The notes beneath the pieces are model-generated. The model was not told the DNA's origin. It worked only from the letters and a program-made list of their open reading frames with translations, and ran no database searches. From contig NZ_FMZI01000010.1 of NCBI RefSeq assembly GCF_900101505.1, positions 124,001-188,000 of the forward strand: DNA of 64,000 bases, read 5' to 3'. Position numbers and translations under genes: made by a program. This DNA comes from Antarctobacter albus. GTDB taxonomy: Bacteria; Pseudomonadota; Alphaproteobacteria; Rhodobacterales; Rhodobacteraceae. Shown here in pieces: positions 40,557 to 50,366 of this stretch (positions are counted from its first letter, which is position 1; every line of letters begins with the position of its first letter).

Positions 40557-42356
40557 CTATTCCGCCGCCAGGCCGTCGGTGAATTGCAGCCGGGCGAGGC
40601 GCGCGTATAGCCCGCCTTCCGAGACCAGCGCATCATGGGTGCCGGTGGCGACGATGCGACCCTGGTCCATGACGACGATTCGGTCGGCCTTTTTCACGGT
40701 GGCCAGACGGTGCGCGACGATGATCGTCGTGCGCCCCTCGGCCAGCAGGTCAACCGCCTGCTGCACCGCGCGTTCGCTTTCGGCATCCAGCGCGCTGGTC
40801 GCCTCGTCCAGCAGCAGCACCGGCGCGTCGCGCAGGATGGCGCGGGCGATGGCGACGCGCTGTTTCTGGCCGCCCGAAAGCATCACGCCGCGTTCGCCCA
40901 GCCAGGTATTGTAACCGTCCGGCAGGGCGGAGAGGAACTCATGCGCCGCCGCCGCCTTGGCTGCGGCGACGACCTCGGCATCGCTGGCATCGGGGCGGCC
41001 AAATCGGATGTTGTCCTTGGCCGAGGCGGCAAAGATCACCGGGTCCTGCGGCACCAGCGCCAGCTGGCGGCGGAAATCGTGGCGGGCCATGTCGGTCAGC
41101 GCCACGCCGTCCAGCAGGATGCGCCCCTCTGCGGGGTCGTAGAACCGCTGCAAGAGCTGAATGATGGTGGTCTTGCCCGCGCCCGAGGGGCCGACAAGCG
41201 CCACGGTTTCGCCCGGCGCAATGCTCAGGTCGACCGCGTCCAGCGCCGAGACGCCGGGGCGCGCGGGATAGGCGAAACTGACGTGATCGAAGGTGATCTC
41301 TCCGCGTGCGGGATCGGGTGCGGGCAGGGGGGTGACGGGATCGCTGACCGTGTCCTCTGCCTGCAGCAGTTCGACAAGGCGTTCGGTGGCGCCGGCGGCG
41401 CGCTGGAGTTCTCCGAAGACCTCGGACAGGGCGCCGACGGCGCCGGCCACCATGACCGAGTAGATCACGAACTGGATCAGCGTGCCCGCGCTCATGCCCC
41501 CGGCGCGTACGTCCCAGGCGCCGATCCAGAGCACGCCGACGATGCCGGTGAAGACGAGGAAGATGACGATCATCGTCATCGCGGCGCGGGTGGTGATGCG
41601 CTTGCGCGCGGCGTCAAAGCTTTTCTCTGTCACGTCGGCAAAGGCGCCGCGCGACTGGACCTCGTGGGTATAGGCCTGCACTGTCTGCACCGCGCTCAGC
41701 GATTCCGAGGCATTGCCGGAGGAGGCGGCGATCCAGTCCTGGTTTTCGCGGCTCAGCTTGCGCACGCGACGGCCCAGTACCAGGATCGGCACCACGATCA
41801 CCGGCACGATCAGCAGGACTAGCCCGGTCAGCTTGGCCGAGGTGAACAGCATCAGCACCAGCCCGCCCAGGAACAGCAGGGTGTTGCGCAGGGCGATGGA
41901 AATGGACGAGCCGATCACGGAAAGGATCAGCGTGGTGTCGGTGGTGATCCGTGACAGGACCTCTCCGGTCATGATCTTTTCATAGAAGGCGGGCGAGAGG
42001 CCGATCACCTTGTCGAAGACCGCCTTGCGGATGTCGGCCACCACCCGTTCGCCCAACCGCGTGACCAGCGCGTAGCGCAGCGCCGTGCCGACGGCGAGGG
42101 CCGCGGCGATCCCCAGCGCGGCGCCGAAATACTTGTCCAGCAGGGCGCCGTCCTGGGTGTTGAAATTGTCCACCACGCGGCGCACGGCCAGCGGCAGGAT
42201 CAGCGAGATGGTCGCGGTGGCGACCAGCGCCGCCAGCGCGGCCAGCATCAGCACCCGATAGGGCCGCATGAAGGGCCAGAGCGCGCGGAGAGACCCCAGC
42301 TTGCGAGACTTCTCGCGCTCCTGCTCGCCGGTGCCCGGCTTGGTCTTGGCCGCCAT
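40557..42356 (-). CDS. ABC transporter, fused permease/ATPase (exporter type)
   Basis: A 599-aa half-transporter that should act as a homodimer. Residues about 30-320 have six membrane spans with MTGEVLSRITTDTTLI typical of MsbA/lipid exporters; residues about 340-590 are the ATPase with Walker A GPSGAGKTT, signature [16 protein letters not shown], Walker B VLLLDEATSALD and switch VAHRLATV. It resembles MsbA/BmrA-type exporters; substrate unknown. Start MAAKTKPGTGEQ at 42356 with GGAGACCTC. An upstream open frame running into the tRNA is spurious. Confidence 0.9.
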   Translation of the reverse strand: MAAKTKPGTGEQEREKSRKLGSLRALWPFMRPYRVLMLAALAALVATATISLILPLAVRRVVDNFNTQDGALLDKYFGAALGIAAALAVGTALRYALVTRLGERVVADIRKAVFDKVIGLSPAFYEKIMTGEVLSRITTDTTLILSVIGSSISIALRNTLLFLGGLVLMLFTSAKLTGLVLLIVPVIVVPILVLGRRVRKLSRENQDWIAASSGNASESLSAVQTVQAYTHEVQSRGAFADVTEKSFDAARKRITTRAAMTMIVIFLVFTGIVGVLWIGAWDVRAGGMSAGTLIQFVIYSVMVAGAVGALSEVFGELQRAAGATERLVELLQAEDTVSDPVTPLPAPDPARGEITFDHVSFAYPARPGVSALDAVDLSIAPGETVALVGPSGAGKTTIIQLLQRFYDPAEGRILLDGVALTDMARHDFRRQLALVPQDPVIFAASAKDNIRFGRPDASDAEVVAAAKAAAAHEFLSALPDGYNTWLGERGVMLSGGQKQRVAIARAILRDAPVLLLDEATSALDAESERAVQQAVDLLAEGRTTIIVAHRLATVKKADRIVVMDQGRIVATGTHDALVSEGGLYARLARLQFTDGLAAE

Positions 42357-42454
42357 GAGGTCTCCTTCCGTGTCGCGCAGGGGGCGTTTTGCCATGCGGG
42401 GCGCGCGCGTCAAGCGCCGTCTTGACGCGGGGCGGGCTGCGAAAGGGGAAGAAT

Positions 42455-42528
42455 TGGAGCGGGCGACGGGAATCGAACCCGTATCATCAGCTTGGAAGGC
42501 TGAGGTCTTACCATTACACAACGCCCGC
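42455..42528 (-). tRNA. tRNA-Gly (anticodon TCC)
   Basis: Reverse strand: acceptor GCGGGCG pairs with CGCCCGC, D-arm region TAATGGTAAG, anticodon loop CTTCCAA (anticodon TCC, reads GGA), T-arm GGGTTCGATTCC, and an encoded TCCA end; 74 nt in all. It lies between the ABC exporter and SulP genes, about 100 bp upstream of the former. No integrase or direct repeat is visible beside it. Confidence 0.96.
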
Positions 42529-42603
42529 TCGGCGGGGGCCTTGGTATGCGATCCCGCGCGGGCGGTCAAGATCGTGCCGGCATGGAAAACGCGTCTTGCG
42601 GGT

Positions 42604-44376
42604 CTATTCCGCCACGTCCGGCGCGCGCGGGCATTCGGCAAAGATCCGGACGGGGCAGGTGGCGCAGACCTGCGGGTCGAGCAGGGGAAAGACCTCGGCG
42701 ATGGCATCGCGTTTGGACAGGTGGATGCGTTCGCGGGTCAGTGCCTTCATCACCTTGAACCGCGCCAGTTTCGAGATCGTGCGCGGGGTCTTGGTCTGGA
42801 GGTGGAACGAGCCGCCGTTGCGGTGGCGGCGGGCGGCCTCCTCGATCAGCAGGTCGGCGCCGGGCATGTCGATCTCTCCGATGCCCTTGACGATGAAGAT
42901 CATGTGTTTCTGGCCCGGGCGGTCGATCTCGAACCGGCGAAAGGCGCGGCGGACATGTTCGACCGAGCCGAAGTAGAGCGGCCCGTCGAGCCGCGAGATC
43001 AGCAGTTGCGGGCATTCCGCAAGGTTGTTCTCGGCGGCGTTCTTGAACATGCGGGTGGGGGTGTCGGGATCGGGGGCGCCGACGCCGACAAAGGGCTGCG
43101 AGGTCTTTTTCAGGAACAGGGCCAGCGACAGCAGCACCCCGGCATAGATGGCGAATTCGAGGTCGATGAGCAGTGCCGCGCCGAAGGTGACGGCGGCGAT
43201 GGCGGTTTCCTCGGGCGAGGTGGTCAGGATGTGGCGGATCTCGGCCAGGTTCACCAGCCGGATGGCGACCAGCAGGATCACACCCGCCATCGCGGGGATG
43301 GGCACATAGGCGAACCACGGCGCCACCAGCAGCAGGATCAGGAACAGGAAGAGCGCGGCGAAGATTGCCGACAGAGGCGTCTGCGCGCCGCTGTCATAGT
43401 TGACGCCCGAGCGGGTGAAGGAGGCCGAGCCGGGGTAGCAGCGAAACAGGCTGCCGGCGATGTTGGACAGGCCCTGCGCCACGAACTCGCGGTTGCCGTC
43501 GATGGCCTGGCCGGATTTCAGCGCGATGGCGCGCGAAACGGACATCGCCTCCAACAAGCCGACAAGCGCGATGGCGAAGGCGGCGGAGCCGTGGTCGCGG
43601 ACGGTCTGCAAGGTGACATCGGGCAGGGCGAAGCCGGGCAGGACACCCTCGATGGTGCCGATGGTGGCGAGGCCCGCCGCCTCTCCGCCCAGCAGGAGGC
43701 CGAGGATCGTGGCAGCAAAGAGCGCGATCAGGTAGTTCGGCAGCGCCGGGTTCAGTTTCCGCACCCCCAGCCCGATGCCAAGTGCCGTGCCGGCCACCAG
43801 CAGCGCGCGCCAGTCGGTCTCGGGCAGGCGTTCGGCCAGGGCCAGGGTGAATTCCCCCAGCGCCTCGGGGCGGGGCAGGTCGATCCCCAGCGCCTTGTCG
43901 AGCTGGCTGAGCGCAATCAGGATCGCGGCCCCGGTGACAAAGCCGGTCATCACCGAATGCGAGACGAAATCGACCAGAACGCCCATCCGCGCCAGCCCCA
44001 GGGCCAGCTGGATCACGCCGACCATCAGCGCCAGCGCGATGGCGGCCGAGATGAACTGCGGCGTTCCAGGTGCCAGGCTGCCCGCCAGCGCCCCGAAGAC
44101 CAGCGCCGAGATGGCGGTGGTGGGGCCAGAGACCGCGTGCCAGCTGGACCCGGTCAGCGCGGCGACGACAGGGGTGATCATGGCGGTGTAGAACCCGTAT
44201 TCCGGCGGCAGGCCCGCGATGGCGGCAAAGGCCACTCCCTGCGGCAGCACCAGCGTCGCGCCGGTCAGCCCGGCAAAGGCATCGGCGCGCAGGCTGGCGG
44301 GGGTGATCCGTGCCGTCCAATCCGGGCGCAGCGCGGAGAATGCCGCCGAAATGGCCCGTTCCGTCGCCGCCTTCAT
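42604..44376 (-). CDS. SulP-family anion transporter with STAS domain
   Basis: A 590-aa inner-membrane transporter of the SLC26/SulP family. The N-terminal membrane domain (about 14 spans) has LVLPQGVAFAAIAGLPPEYGFYTA and HAVSGPTTAISALVF, the family signatures, and SASFTRSGVNYDSGA. A C-terminal STAS domain (residues about 440-545) contains FIVKGIGEIDMPGADLL. The extreme C terminus adds a Cys-rich VCATCPVRIFAECP tail. Likely sulfate or bicarbonate transport, but the substrate is not decidable. Confidence 0.92.
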   Translation of the reverse strand: MKAATERAISAAFSALRPDWTARITPASLRADAFAGLTGATLVLPQGVAFAAIAGLPPEYGFYTAMITPVVAALTGSSWHAVSGPTTAISALVFGALAGSLAPGTPQFISAAIALALMVGVIQLALGLARMGVLVDFVSHSVMTGFVTGAAILIALSQLDKALGIDLPRPEALGEFTLALAERLPETDWRALLVAGTALGIGLGVRKLNPALPNYLIALFAATILGLLLGGEAAGLATIGTIEGVLPGFALPDVTLQTVRDHGSAAFAIALVGLLEAMSVSRAIALKSGQAIDGNREFVAQGLSNIAGSLFRCYPGSASFTRSGVNYDSGAQTPLSAIFAALFLFLILLLVAPWFAYVPIPAMAGVILLVAIRLVNLAEIRHILTTSPEETAIAAVTFGAALLIDLEFAIYAGVLLSLALFLKKTSQPFVGVGAPDPDTPTRMFKNAAENNLAECPQLLISRLDGPLYFGSVEHVRRAFRRFEIDRPGQKHMIFIVKGIGEIDMPGADLLIEEAARRHRNGGSFHLQTKTPRTISKLARFKVMKALTRERIHLSKRDAIAEVFPLLDPQVCATCPVRIFAECPRAPDVAE

Positions 44377-44498
44377 GCCGTCCCCTCCTGTGCGTCTTGC
44401 CCGGCGGCTACCGGGAAACCTGGCTTTGGGCTAGTGATTGAAAATTTCAGGGTATAAGTTTCGGGAATAGGGTGAGGCAGCCGGGTGGAGGGGGCCGC

Positions 44499-45419
44499 AT
44501 GATCAAGATCCAGCATATCGAGATGCTGCTGGCGGTCGAACGTGCGGGCAGCATTCGTGCCGCGTCCAAGATGCTGGGCAAGACCCAGCCCGCGGTGACG
44601 AAGGCGCTGCGCCAGGCCGAGGCGGAACTGGGCGCCGCGATCTTCAAGCGGGCGCCCAGCGGGGTGGTGGTGACCGAGGACGGCAAGCCGATCCTGCGCC
44701 GGGCGCGGGTGATCCAGTCGGAATTGCGCAAGATGCAGGAAGAGGTGGACCAGCGGCGGGGGCTGGGCACCGGGCGGCTGAACGTGACCGTCTCGCCGCT
44801 GGCGGCGACGCGGCTGATCAGCGGGACGTTGAAACGGTTTCAGCGGCGGTTTCCCAACGTGCATGTGCAGATCAGCGGCGGGCACGAACCGATCGCCTTC
44901 GGCCCGGTGCGCGACGGGCAGGTGGACATCGTGATCGGGCCAGAACCGCAGGCAGCGGACGTGGCGGGGCTGAGCACGAGTTTCCTGGTCGAGACGCCGA
45001 TCTCGGTGATCACCGGGCGTAATTCGCGTTGGGTGGGGGAGACACGGCTGTCGGAACTGGCCAAGGGCGACTGGCTGATGATCGGAACGCGCGCGCGGCT
45101 GCCCTATCTGCGGCGCCATTTCACCAAGCTGGGGCTGGAGCCGCCGGACCCCAGGGTGACATCGGATTCGATCTTCAGCGTGCTGTCCCTGATCGAGGAA
45201 AGCGACTACCTCTGCACCTATCCCGGCCGCATCCTGGAACAGACCGCCGCGCGCTGGCGCATCGCGGCGCTGGAAGTGGACCCGCCGCTGATGTCTGCCC
45301 GGATCGCCATCATCACCTCGTCCGACCGTCCGCCGACGCCGGCGCTGCAATATTTCGTGGACTGCGTGCAGCAGGTCTCCAGCAACCTTTTCGGCCCGGG
45401 GGATGCCGAAAAGTTATAG
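44499..45419 (+). CDS. LysR-family transcriptional regulator
   Basis: A 306-aa LysR protein (MIKIQHIEMLLAVERAGSIR, then AASKMLGKTQPAVTKALRQAE as the recognition helix). The effector domain has TVSPLAATRLISGTLKRFQ and DIVIGPEP. It is in the CbL/GbpR-like group rather than the GcvA group. It lies 96 bp upstream of and co-directional with the sulfatase-TRAP cluster, and is the likely regulator of it. Confidence 0.9.
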   Translation: MIKIQHIEMLLAVERAGSIRAASKMLGKTQPAVTKALRQAEAELGAAIFKRAPSGVVVTEDGKPILRRARVIQSELRKMQEEVDQRRGLGTGRLNVTVSPLAATRLISGTLKRFQRRFPNVHVQISGGHEPIAFGPVRDGQVDIVIGPEPQAADVAGLSTSFLVETPISVITGRNSRWVGETRLSELAKGDWLMIGTRARLPYLRRHFTKLGLEPPDPRVTSDSIFSVLSLIEESDYLCTYPGRILEQTAARWRIAALEVDPPLMSARIAIITSSDRPPTPALQYFVDCVQQVSSNLFGPGDAEKL

Positions 45420-45515
45420 CCATCAACATTCAGTGTCTCCCTGACTTGCCGTGGCGGCTGTACTCCGCTTCTGTCCGGGGTGTGCCTTTGTCCCCGGCAA
45501 GGGAGGAGGGGCACG

Positions 45516-47189
45516 ATGAATATCCTTTTCATCATGTATGACCAGTTGCGGTTCGATTACCTGAGCTGCGCCGGGCATCCACATCTGCATACGCCGAATT
45601 TCGACCGTGTCGCCGACCGCGGCGTGCGGTTCACCAATGCCTATGTGCAATCGCCGATCTGCGGCGCCTCCCGGATGAGTTTCTACACCGGGCGCTATGT
45701 CTCGTCCCACGGCGCACAGTGGAACGGCTTTCCCCTGCGGGTGGGCGAGGTGACGCTGGGCGATCACCTGCGGGCGCTGGGCATGGACTGCTGGCTGCTG
45801 GGCAAGACCCACATGAAGGCGGATGCCAAGGGCATGGAACGGCTGGGCCTTGCGCCCGACAGCCTGATCGGCGCACGGCAGGCCGATTGCGGGTTCGACG
45901 CCTGGGCGCGGGATGACGGTTTGTGGGGATCGGGGCCAGACGGGGACTATGACCAGAAACGTTCTCCCTACAACGAGTACCTGAAGACGCGGGGCTATGA
46001 CGGGGGAAACCCCTGGGCCGATTACGCGAATGCAGGGGTCAGCGACGGGGAGATCGCCAGCGGCTGGATGTTCATGAACGCCGACAAGCCGGCCAACATC
46101 CGCGAAGAGGACAGCGAGACGCCCTGGCTGACCTCGGAAACCATCCGCTTTGTCGACCAGGCCAAGGCGCCGTGGTGCGCGCATGTGAGTTTCATCAAGC
46201 CGCACTGGCCCTACATCGTGCCCGCGCCCTATCACGACATGTACGGTCACAACCAGATTCAGCCGCCCCTGCGCCACCCGGTCGAGCTGGACGATCCGCA
46301 CCCGGTCCTGGGCGCCTACCACGGCACCCGCGTGGCGCAGGCGTTCCAGCGCGACGAGGTGCGAGACAAGGTGATCCCGGCCTACATGGGGCTGATCAAG
46401 CAATGCGACGACCAGTTGGGCCGGCTGCTGGACCACCTCGAGGCGACGGGTCAGTTGGATGACACGATGATCGTCCTGACCTCGGACCACGGCGATTACC
46501 TGGGCGATCACTGGCTGGGGGAAAAGGATTTCTTCCACGAGGCCTCGGTCAAGATCCCGATGATCATCTGCGATCCGCGCACCAGCGCCGATGCGACGCG
46601 CGGGACGACCTGCGATGCGCTGGTCGAGGGCATCGACCTGGCCGCCACCTTTGTCGAGGCGGCGGGCGGCGCGGTGCCGGACCACATCATCGAGGGACGG
46701 TCGCTGATGCCCTGGCTGCGCGGCGAGGCGCCAAAGGACTGGCGCCAATTCGTCATCAGCGAGTATGATTATTCCGTTACGCCACGGGCCGAGGCCCTGG
46801 GCGTCCAGCCCCGCGATGCGCGCATGATGATGGTCTTTGACGGGCGCTGGAAGCTGATCCACTTCGAGGGCGGTTTCCGCCCGATGCTGTTCGACCTGGA
46901 AACCGATCCGCACGAGTTCGCCGACCTGGGCGATGATCCCGCGTATCAGGCACAGGTCGACCGGCTGTATGACTGCCTCGGGCAATGGGGGCGCCGCATG
47001 GCGCAGCGCGTGACCATGTCGGATGACGATGTGCGCGCGGCGCGCGGCCGGTCCATGCGGCGGGGCATCCTGCCCTTCCTGGCCGATGGCAGCGAGGTTC
47101 CGGAGGAGCTGACCGTGAAATACCGCGGTCCCGCCCGCCAGGTCCACGCAAAGACACCTATGGCGAAGGAGGAGAGCCATGACGTCTGA
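45516..47189 (+). CDS. Sulfatase / phosphonate monoester hydrolase-like enzyme
   Basis: A 557-aa alkaline-phosphatase-superfamily hydrolase. Metal and catalytic motifs: FIMYDQLRFDYLSC, the formylglycine site C49-G-A-S-R53 (in QSPICGASRMSFYTGRY), LLGKTHM, FIKPHWPY, LTSDHGDYLGDH and FFHEASVKIPM. The site is C-x-A-x-R where sulfatases normally have C-x-P-x-R. No signal peptide, so cytosolic, like PMH enzymes. It starts the cluster with the TRAP transporter, whose ATG lies inside its end. Substrate is probably a sulfate or phosphonate/phosphate ester imported by that transporter. Confidence 0.88.
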   Translation: MNILFIMYDQLRFDYLSCAGHPHLHTPNFDRVADRGVRFTNAYVQSPICGASRMSFYTGRYVSSHGAQWNGFPLRVGEVTLGDHLRALGMDCWLLGKTHMKADAKGMERLGLAPDSLIGARQADCGFDAWARDDGLWGSGPDGDYDQKRSPYNEYLKTRGYDGGNPWADYANAGVSDGEIASGWMFMNADKPANIREEDSETPWLTSETIRFVDQAKAPWCAHVSFIKPHWPYIVPAPYHDMYGHNQIQPPLRHPVELDDPHPVLGAYHGTRVAQAFQRDEVRDKVIPAYMGLIKQCDDQLGRLLDHLEATGQLDDTMIVLTSDHGDYLGDHWLGEKDFFHEASVKIPMIICDPRTSADATRGTTCDALVEGIDLAATFVEAAGGAVPDHIIEGRSLMPWLRGEAPKDWRQFVISEYDYSVTPRAEALGVQPRDARMMMVFDGRWKLIHFEGGFRPMLFDLETDPHEFADLGDDPAYQAQVDRLYDCLGQWGRRMAQRVTMSDDDVRAARGRSMRRGILPFLADGSEVPEELTVKYRGPARQVHAKTPMAKEESHDV

Positions 47190-49293
47190 AGATACGGAAG
47201 CGCCCGCGCCCGATCGCGGCGGCGCCCTGTTCGACAAGCACCTGGCCGACGTGGTTGCGGTGGCCTTTGCCCTTGTGATCGTTCTCTACTCGGCCTCCGG
47301 TCCGATCAGCGAGTTTGTCCGCTGGTTCATCGAGACGACGACACCGGCCTTCGACGAGATGAGCCGCCGCGACCAGCGGGTGTTCCTGCGCGAACACTGG
47401 CTGGGGGCGGCCTATCGCAGCTTTGAACAGTCGTTCCTGCTGCCGACCGGGCTGATCATCGGTCTGCCCATCGTGATGAGCTTTGCCATCACCCTGCTGA
47501 CGCTGCACCGCAAGCCGGGGCAGCGGGGGATCAACTGGGGGTTGACGGTGCTGGCGGTTGTCGCTTTCACCAGCTGGATCATCGCCATCTTCGCCTCGGA
47601 CGCGGGTGCCTTGCCGGTGGCGCGGCCCATCGACTTCGTCATGTTCCCGCTGGCCACGGCGATCACGCTTTACCTGACATGGCGGCTGTTCGGAGGGTTC
47701 ATCGTCGCCTTCTGCCTGTTCTGGGTGATCTATTTCTTTGCCAAGGGCTGGCTGCCGGAATGGACCGGCATCCTGGCCGGGTCGGAATCGACGATGGCGC
47801 AGAACCTGCGCCAGATGGTGCTGCAGTTCTGGGCCCAGACGGGCGGCATGTTCGGCCAGCCGATCCAGGTGGTGACGGGCAACGTGCTGATCTTCATCGT
47901 CTTTGGCGCCGTGCTCATGGCCTCGGGCGCGGGGGACCTGCTGATGAAGATCGCCAACCGGCTGACCGGGGGCATGATCGGCGGGGCAGCCCACGCCTCT
48001 GTCGCCTCTTCGGCGCTGTTCGGCACGCTGAGCGGTGCTGCGATTTCCAACGTGGTGTCCACGGGGGTGATGACGATCCCGGTGATTCGCCGGGCCGGGT
48101 TCAAACCCGCCTTTGCCGGCGCGGTCGAGGCCGCCGCCTCGACCGGGGGGCAGATCATGCCGCCGGTCATGGGCGTCGTCGCCTTCTTCGTCGCCGGGCA
48201 GATTGGGCTGGAGTACCGCTATATCGTGGTCGCCGCGATCCTGCCGGCCGCCTTCTTCTACCTGGGCACCTTCCTTGCCGTCTATTTCGAGGCCCGCAAG
48301 CGGGGTGTCGGCGCTCTGCCCCCCGAGGCGCGGCCGAAACTGACACGCGGAGAATGGGTGCAATGCCTGGTCTTCGTGCTGCCGCTGGGGACGCTGTCCT
48401 ACTTCCTTTTCGCGCAGCCCTCGGTGCCCAAGGCCGGGTTTTACGGGCTGGTCGTTGCGGTGGTGGCTGCGGCGGTGCTGTTCCGCGAGTTCCGGTCCGC
48501 CAGCCGCATCTGGCATGCCTTTGTCGACGCGGGCCGCATGGCCGGGTCGATCGTGGTGATCGTGACCGCCATCGGGCTGATCGTCGGGCTGATCCAGACC
48601 TCGGGCTTTTCCGGGCGCCTGTCGCAGTTGCTGGCCGAAGCCGCAAGCGGGCCGTTGCCGCTGGTGCTGATCGTGGTGGCCTTTGGCGCCATCGTCCTGG
48701 GCATGGGGCTGCCGCCGGGGGCGACCTATTTCATCATCGTGATCGCGCTCAGTTCGGGGATCGACACGGTGGGCATCGCGCCGCTGACGCTGCACCTCTT
48801 CGTGGTCTTCTTCGCCATGATGTCGACGGTGACGCCACCTGTGGCCCTGGCCGCCTTTGCCGCCGCGCCCATTGCCGGGGCCGACCCGATCAAGACGGGG
48901 TTCGAGGCGGCCAAGATCGCCCTGGCCGGTTTCCTGATCCCCTTCGTCTTCGTCTATCACCCCGCGGTCCTGTATAAACTGCAGGTGGTGTTCGAATGGT
49001 TCGGCGAGGATCGGGTCGACTCGCGCGCGATGATCGACATTGCCACGGTCGCCTGGTTCGAGTTCTTCTGGATCATTGCCGCCTTCACCCTTGCGATGTG
49101 GCTGATCGCCTCGGCGTTGGCGGGCTATGACCGGACACGGATCGCACCCGTGGAACGCCTGCTGCGCGTTGCCTTGGGCGGGGCGGTCCTGCTGCCGCAG
49201 ATGATCCTTGCCGGTCCGGCGGCGGTGCTGGGGCTTGCGCTTCTCTTCATCAGTCCGCGCCTGGCCGGTCGGCCCGGCGCGGCCACCACATGA
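47179..49293 (+). CDS. TRAP-TAXI fused permease
   Basis: A 704-aa inner-membrane protein combining the small and large TRAP permease subunits (about 16-18 spans). Signatures: GGMFGQPIQVVTGNVLIFIVFGAVL, ASSALFGTLSGAAISNVVSTG, TGGQIMPPVMGVVAFFVAG, LGMGLPPGATYFI and MMSTVTPPVALAAFAAAP. It uses a sodium or proton gradient with a TAXI-type binding protein, encoded immediately downstream. Overlaps the sulfatase stop by 11 bp. Confidence 0.93.
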   Translation: MTSEDTEAPAPDRGGALFDKHLADVVAVAFALVIVLYSASGPISEFVRWFIETTTPAFDEMSRRDQRVFLREHWLGAAYRSFEQSFLLPTGLIIGLPIVMSFAITLLTLHRKPGQRGINWGLTVLAVVAFTSWIIAIFASDAGALPVARPIDFVMFPLATAITLYLTWRLFGGFIVAFCLFWVIYFFAKGWLPEWTGILAGSESTMAQNLRQMVLQFWAQTGGMFGQPIQVVTGNVLIFIVFGAVLMASGAGDLLMKIANRLTGGMIGGAAHASVASSALFGTLSGAAISNVVSTGVMTIPVIRRAGFKPAFAGAVEAAASTGGQIMPPVMGVVAFFVAGQIGLEYRYIVVAAILPAAFFYLGTFLAVYFEARKRGVGALPPEARPKLTRGEWVQCLVFVLPLGTLSYFLFAQPSVPKAGFYGLVVAVVAAAVLFREFRSASRIWHAFVDAGRMAGSIVVIVTAIGLIVGLIQTSGFSGRLSQLLAEAASGPLPLVLIVVAFGAIVLGMGLPPGATYFIIVIALSSGIDTVGIAPLTLHLFVVFFAMMSTVTPPVALAAFAAAPIAGADPIKTGFEAAKIALAGFLIPFVFVYHPAVLYKLQVVFEWFGEDRVDSRAMIDIATVAWFEFFWIIAAFTLAMWLIASALAGYDRTRIAPVERLLRVALGGAVLLPQMILAGPAAVLGLALLFISPRLAGRPGAATT

Positions 49294-49328
49294 CTTTCGA
49301 CATTCGCACCGAACAGGGAGGAAATCCG

Positions 49329-50306
49329 ATGCGACACCTGACACTTGCAGCCGCTGCTGCCCTGACCGTCTCTGCCACCGCGGGCCTGGCGCAGGAGACA
49401 CTGAAAATGGCCACGATCGAACCCAGCCTGGGCCAGGCGATCACGATGGCGACCTTTGCCAACGTGGTGAACGGCAAACTGTCCGACATCCAGATCGAGG
49501 TCGCCGGGGGCGGGGCCGCCACCCTGCACCAGATCGAGACCGCGCGCGGCAACCTGGACATGTACATGGTATCGCCGACGATCTACAACTTCATGTCGAC
49601 CGGCAAGGCGATGTACGCCAACCAGCCCGACGCCGCCGAAGTGTCGGAAAACCTGGCGCTGCTGATGTGGTTCCCCTACGGCCAGTACCATTATGCCGTG
49701 CGCGGCGACAGCGACATCGAGTATCTCGACGACATCGAGGGCGCGACCGTCTTCCTTGGTCCCGCCGGGGGCGGCGCCTTCAACGCGGCCAAGGGCTGGA
49801 TCGAGGCCACCACGGGGCTGGTCGCGGGCGAGGATTACGAGGCGATCACCGCCAACTGGGCGACCGGCTTTCAGTCCTTCCTGGACGGCAAGATCGACAT
49901 GTATGTCAACGGCTGCATCGACCCCTGCCAGCAGTTCATCCAGTTCACCGAGACCGAGAGCCTGCGGTTCATCGGGCCGGAGGATCACACCGGCGAGGCC
50001 GTCGACAAGTTCCTGGGCAACTTCCGCTACCTGGCCGAGGTGCCCGCCGGAATCTACGGCAACCAGGTCAACGACGGGCCGGTGATGTCGAATGACACCG
50101 CCGTGGGCATCGGGCTGCGCGCGGACCTGGACGAGGAAACCGTCTACCAGGTGACCAAGGCCTTTTGGGACAACGTGGACAGCATCACCTCTGACGCGCC
50201 CTGGGCCAAGGCGCTGAGCATCGAGTTTGCGGTGCAATCGCTGGCCGGGATGCCGCTGCACCCGGGGGCAGAGCGGTACTACCGCGAGGTCGGCGCGCTG
50301 AAATGA
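49329..50306 (+). CDS. TAXI-family periplasmic substrate-binding protein
   Basis: Binding protein of the TRAP-TAXI transporter, 325 aa, with signal peptide MRHLTLAAAAALTVSATAGLA. The TAXI features IEVAGGGAATLHQIETARGNLDM, GDSDIEYLDDIEGATVFLGPAGGGAF and QSFLDGKIDMYVNG are clear. ATG 49329 with GGGAGGAAAT in front. A strong hairpin follows. Confidence 0.92.
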   Translation: MRHLTLAAAAALTVSATAGLAQETLKMATIEPSLGQAITMATFANVVNGKLSDIQIEVAGGGAATLHQIETARGNLDMYMVSPTIYNFMSTGKAMYANQPDAAEVSENLALLMWFPYGQYHYAVRGDSDIEYLDDIEGATVFLGPAGGGAFNAAKGWIEATTGLVAGEDYEAITANWATGFQSFLDGKIDMYVNGCIDPCQQFIQFTETESLRFIGPEDHTGEAVDKFLGNFRYLAEVPAGIYGNQVNDGPVMSNDTAVGIGLRADLDEETVYQVTKAFWDNVDSITSDAPWAKALSIEFAVQSLAGMPLHPGAERYYREVGALK

Positions 50307-50313
50307 GGATCGG

Positions 50314-50341
50314 GGCCGGGGCGCTGTGCCCCGGCCTTTCG
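50314..50341 (+). terminator. Rho-independent terminator after the TAXI gene
   Basis: Perfect arms GGCCGGGGC (50314-50322) and GCCCCGGCC (50328-50336) followed by TTTC. It may reduce read-through into the downstream metabolic genes, giving more transporter than enzyme. Confidence 0.7.
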
Positions 50342-50366
50342 TTCGCAAGCACTCTGGAGACCGGCC

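Noticed and set aside
42440-42610. tRNA-Gly as an integration site
   Set aside because: No integrase, no duplicated tRNA 3' end and no shift in base composition were seen beside it.
42357-42707. 117-residue N-terminal extension of the ABC exporter
   Set aside because: It would read through the tRNA-Gly gene. MAAKTKPGT at 42356 has its own Shine-Dalgarno.
42268-44457. 729-codon forward frame across the ABC exporter end, the tRNA and SulP
   Set aside because: It runs through a tRNA gene and has the low-complexity Arg/Gln/Gly composition of an antisense shadow. The SulP and ABC proteins on the other strand are certain.
47158-49401. 747-codon reverse frame over the TRAP permease
   Set aside because: It is antisense to a permease with clear TRAP signatures, and its composition (Gln, His and Arg runs) is not protein-like.
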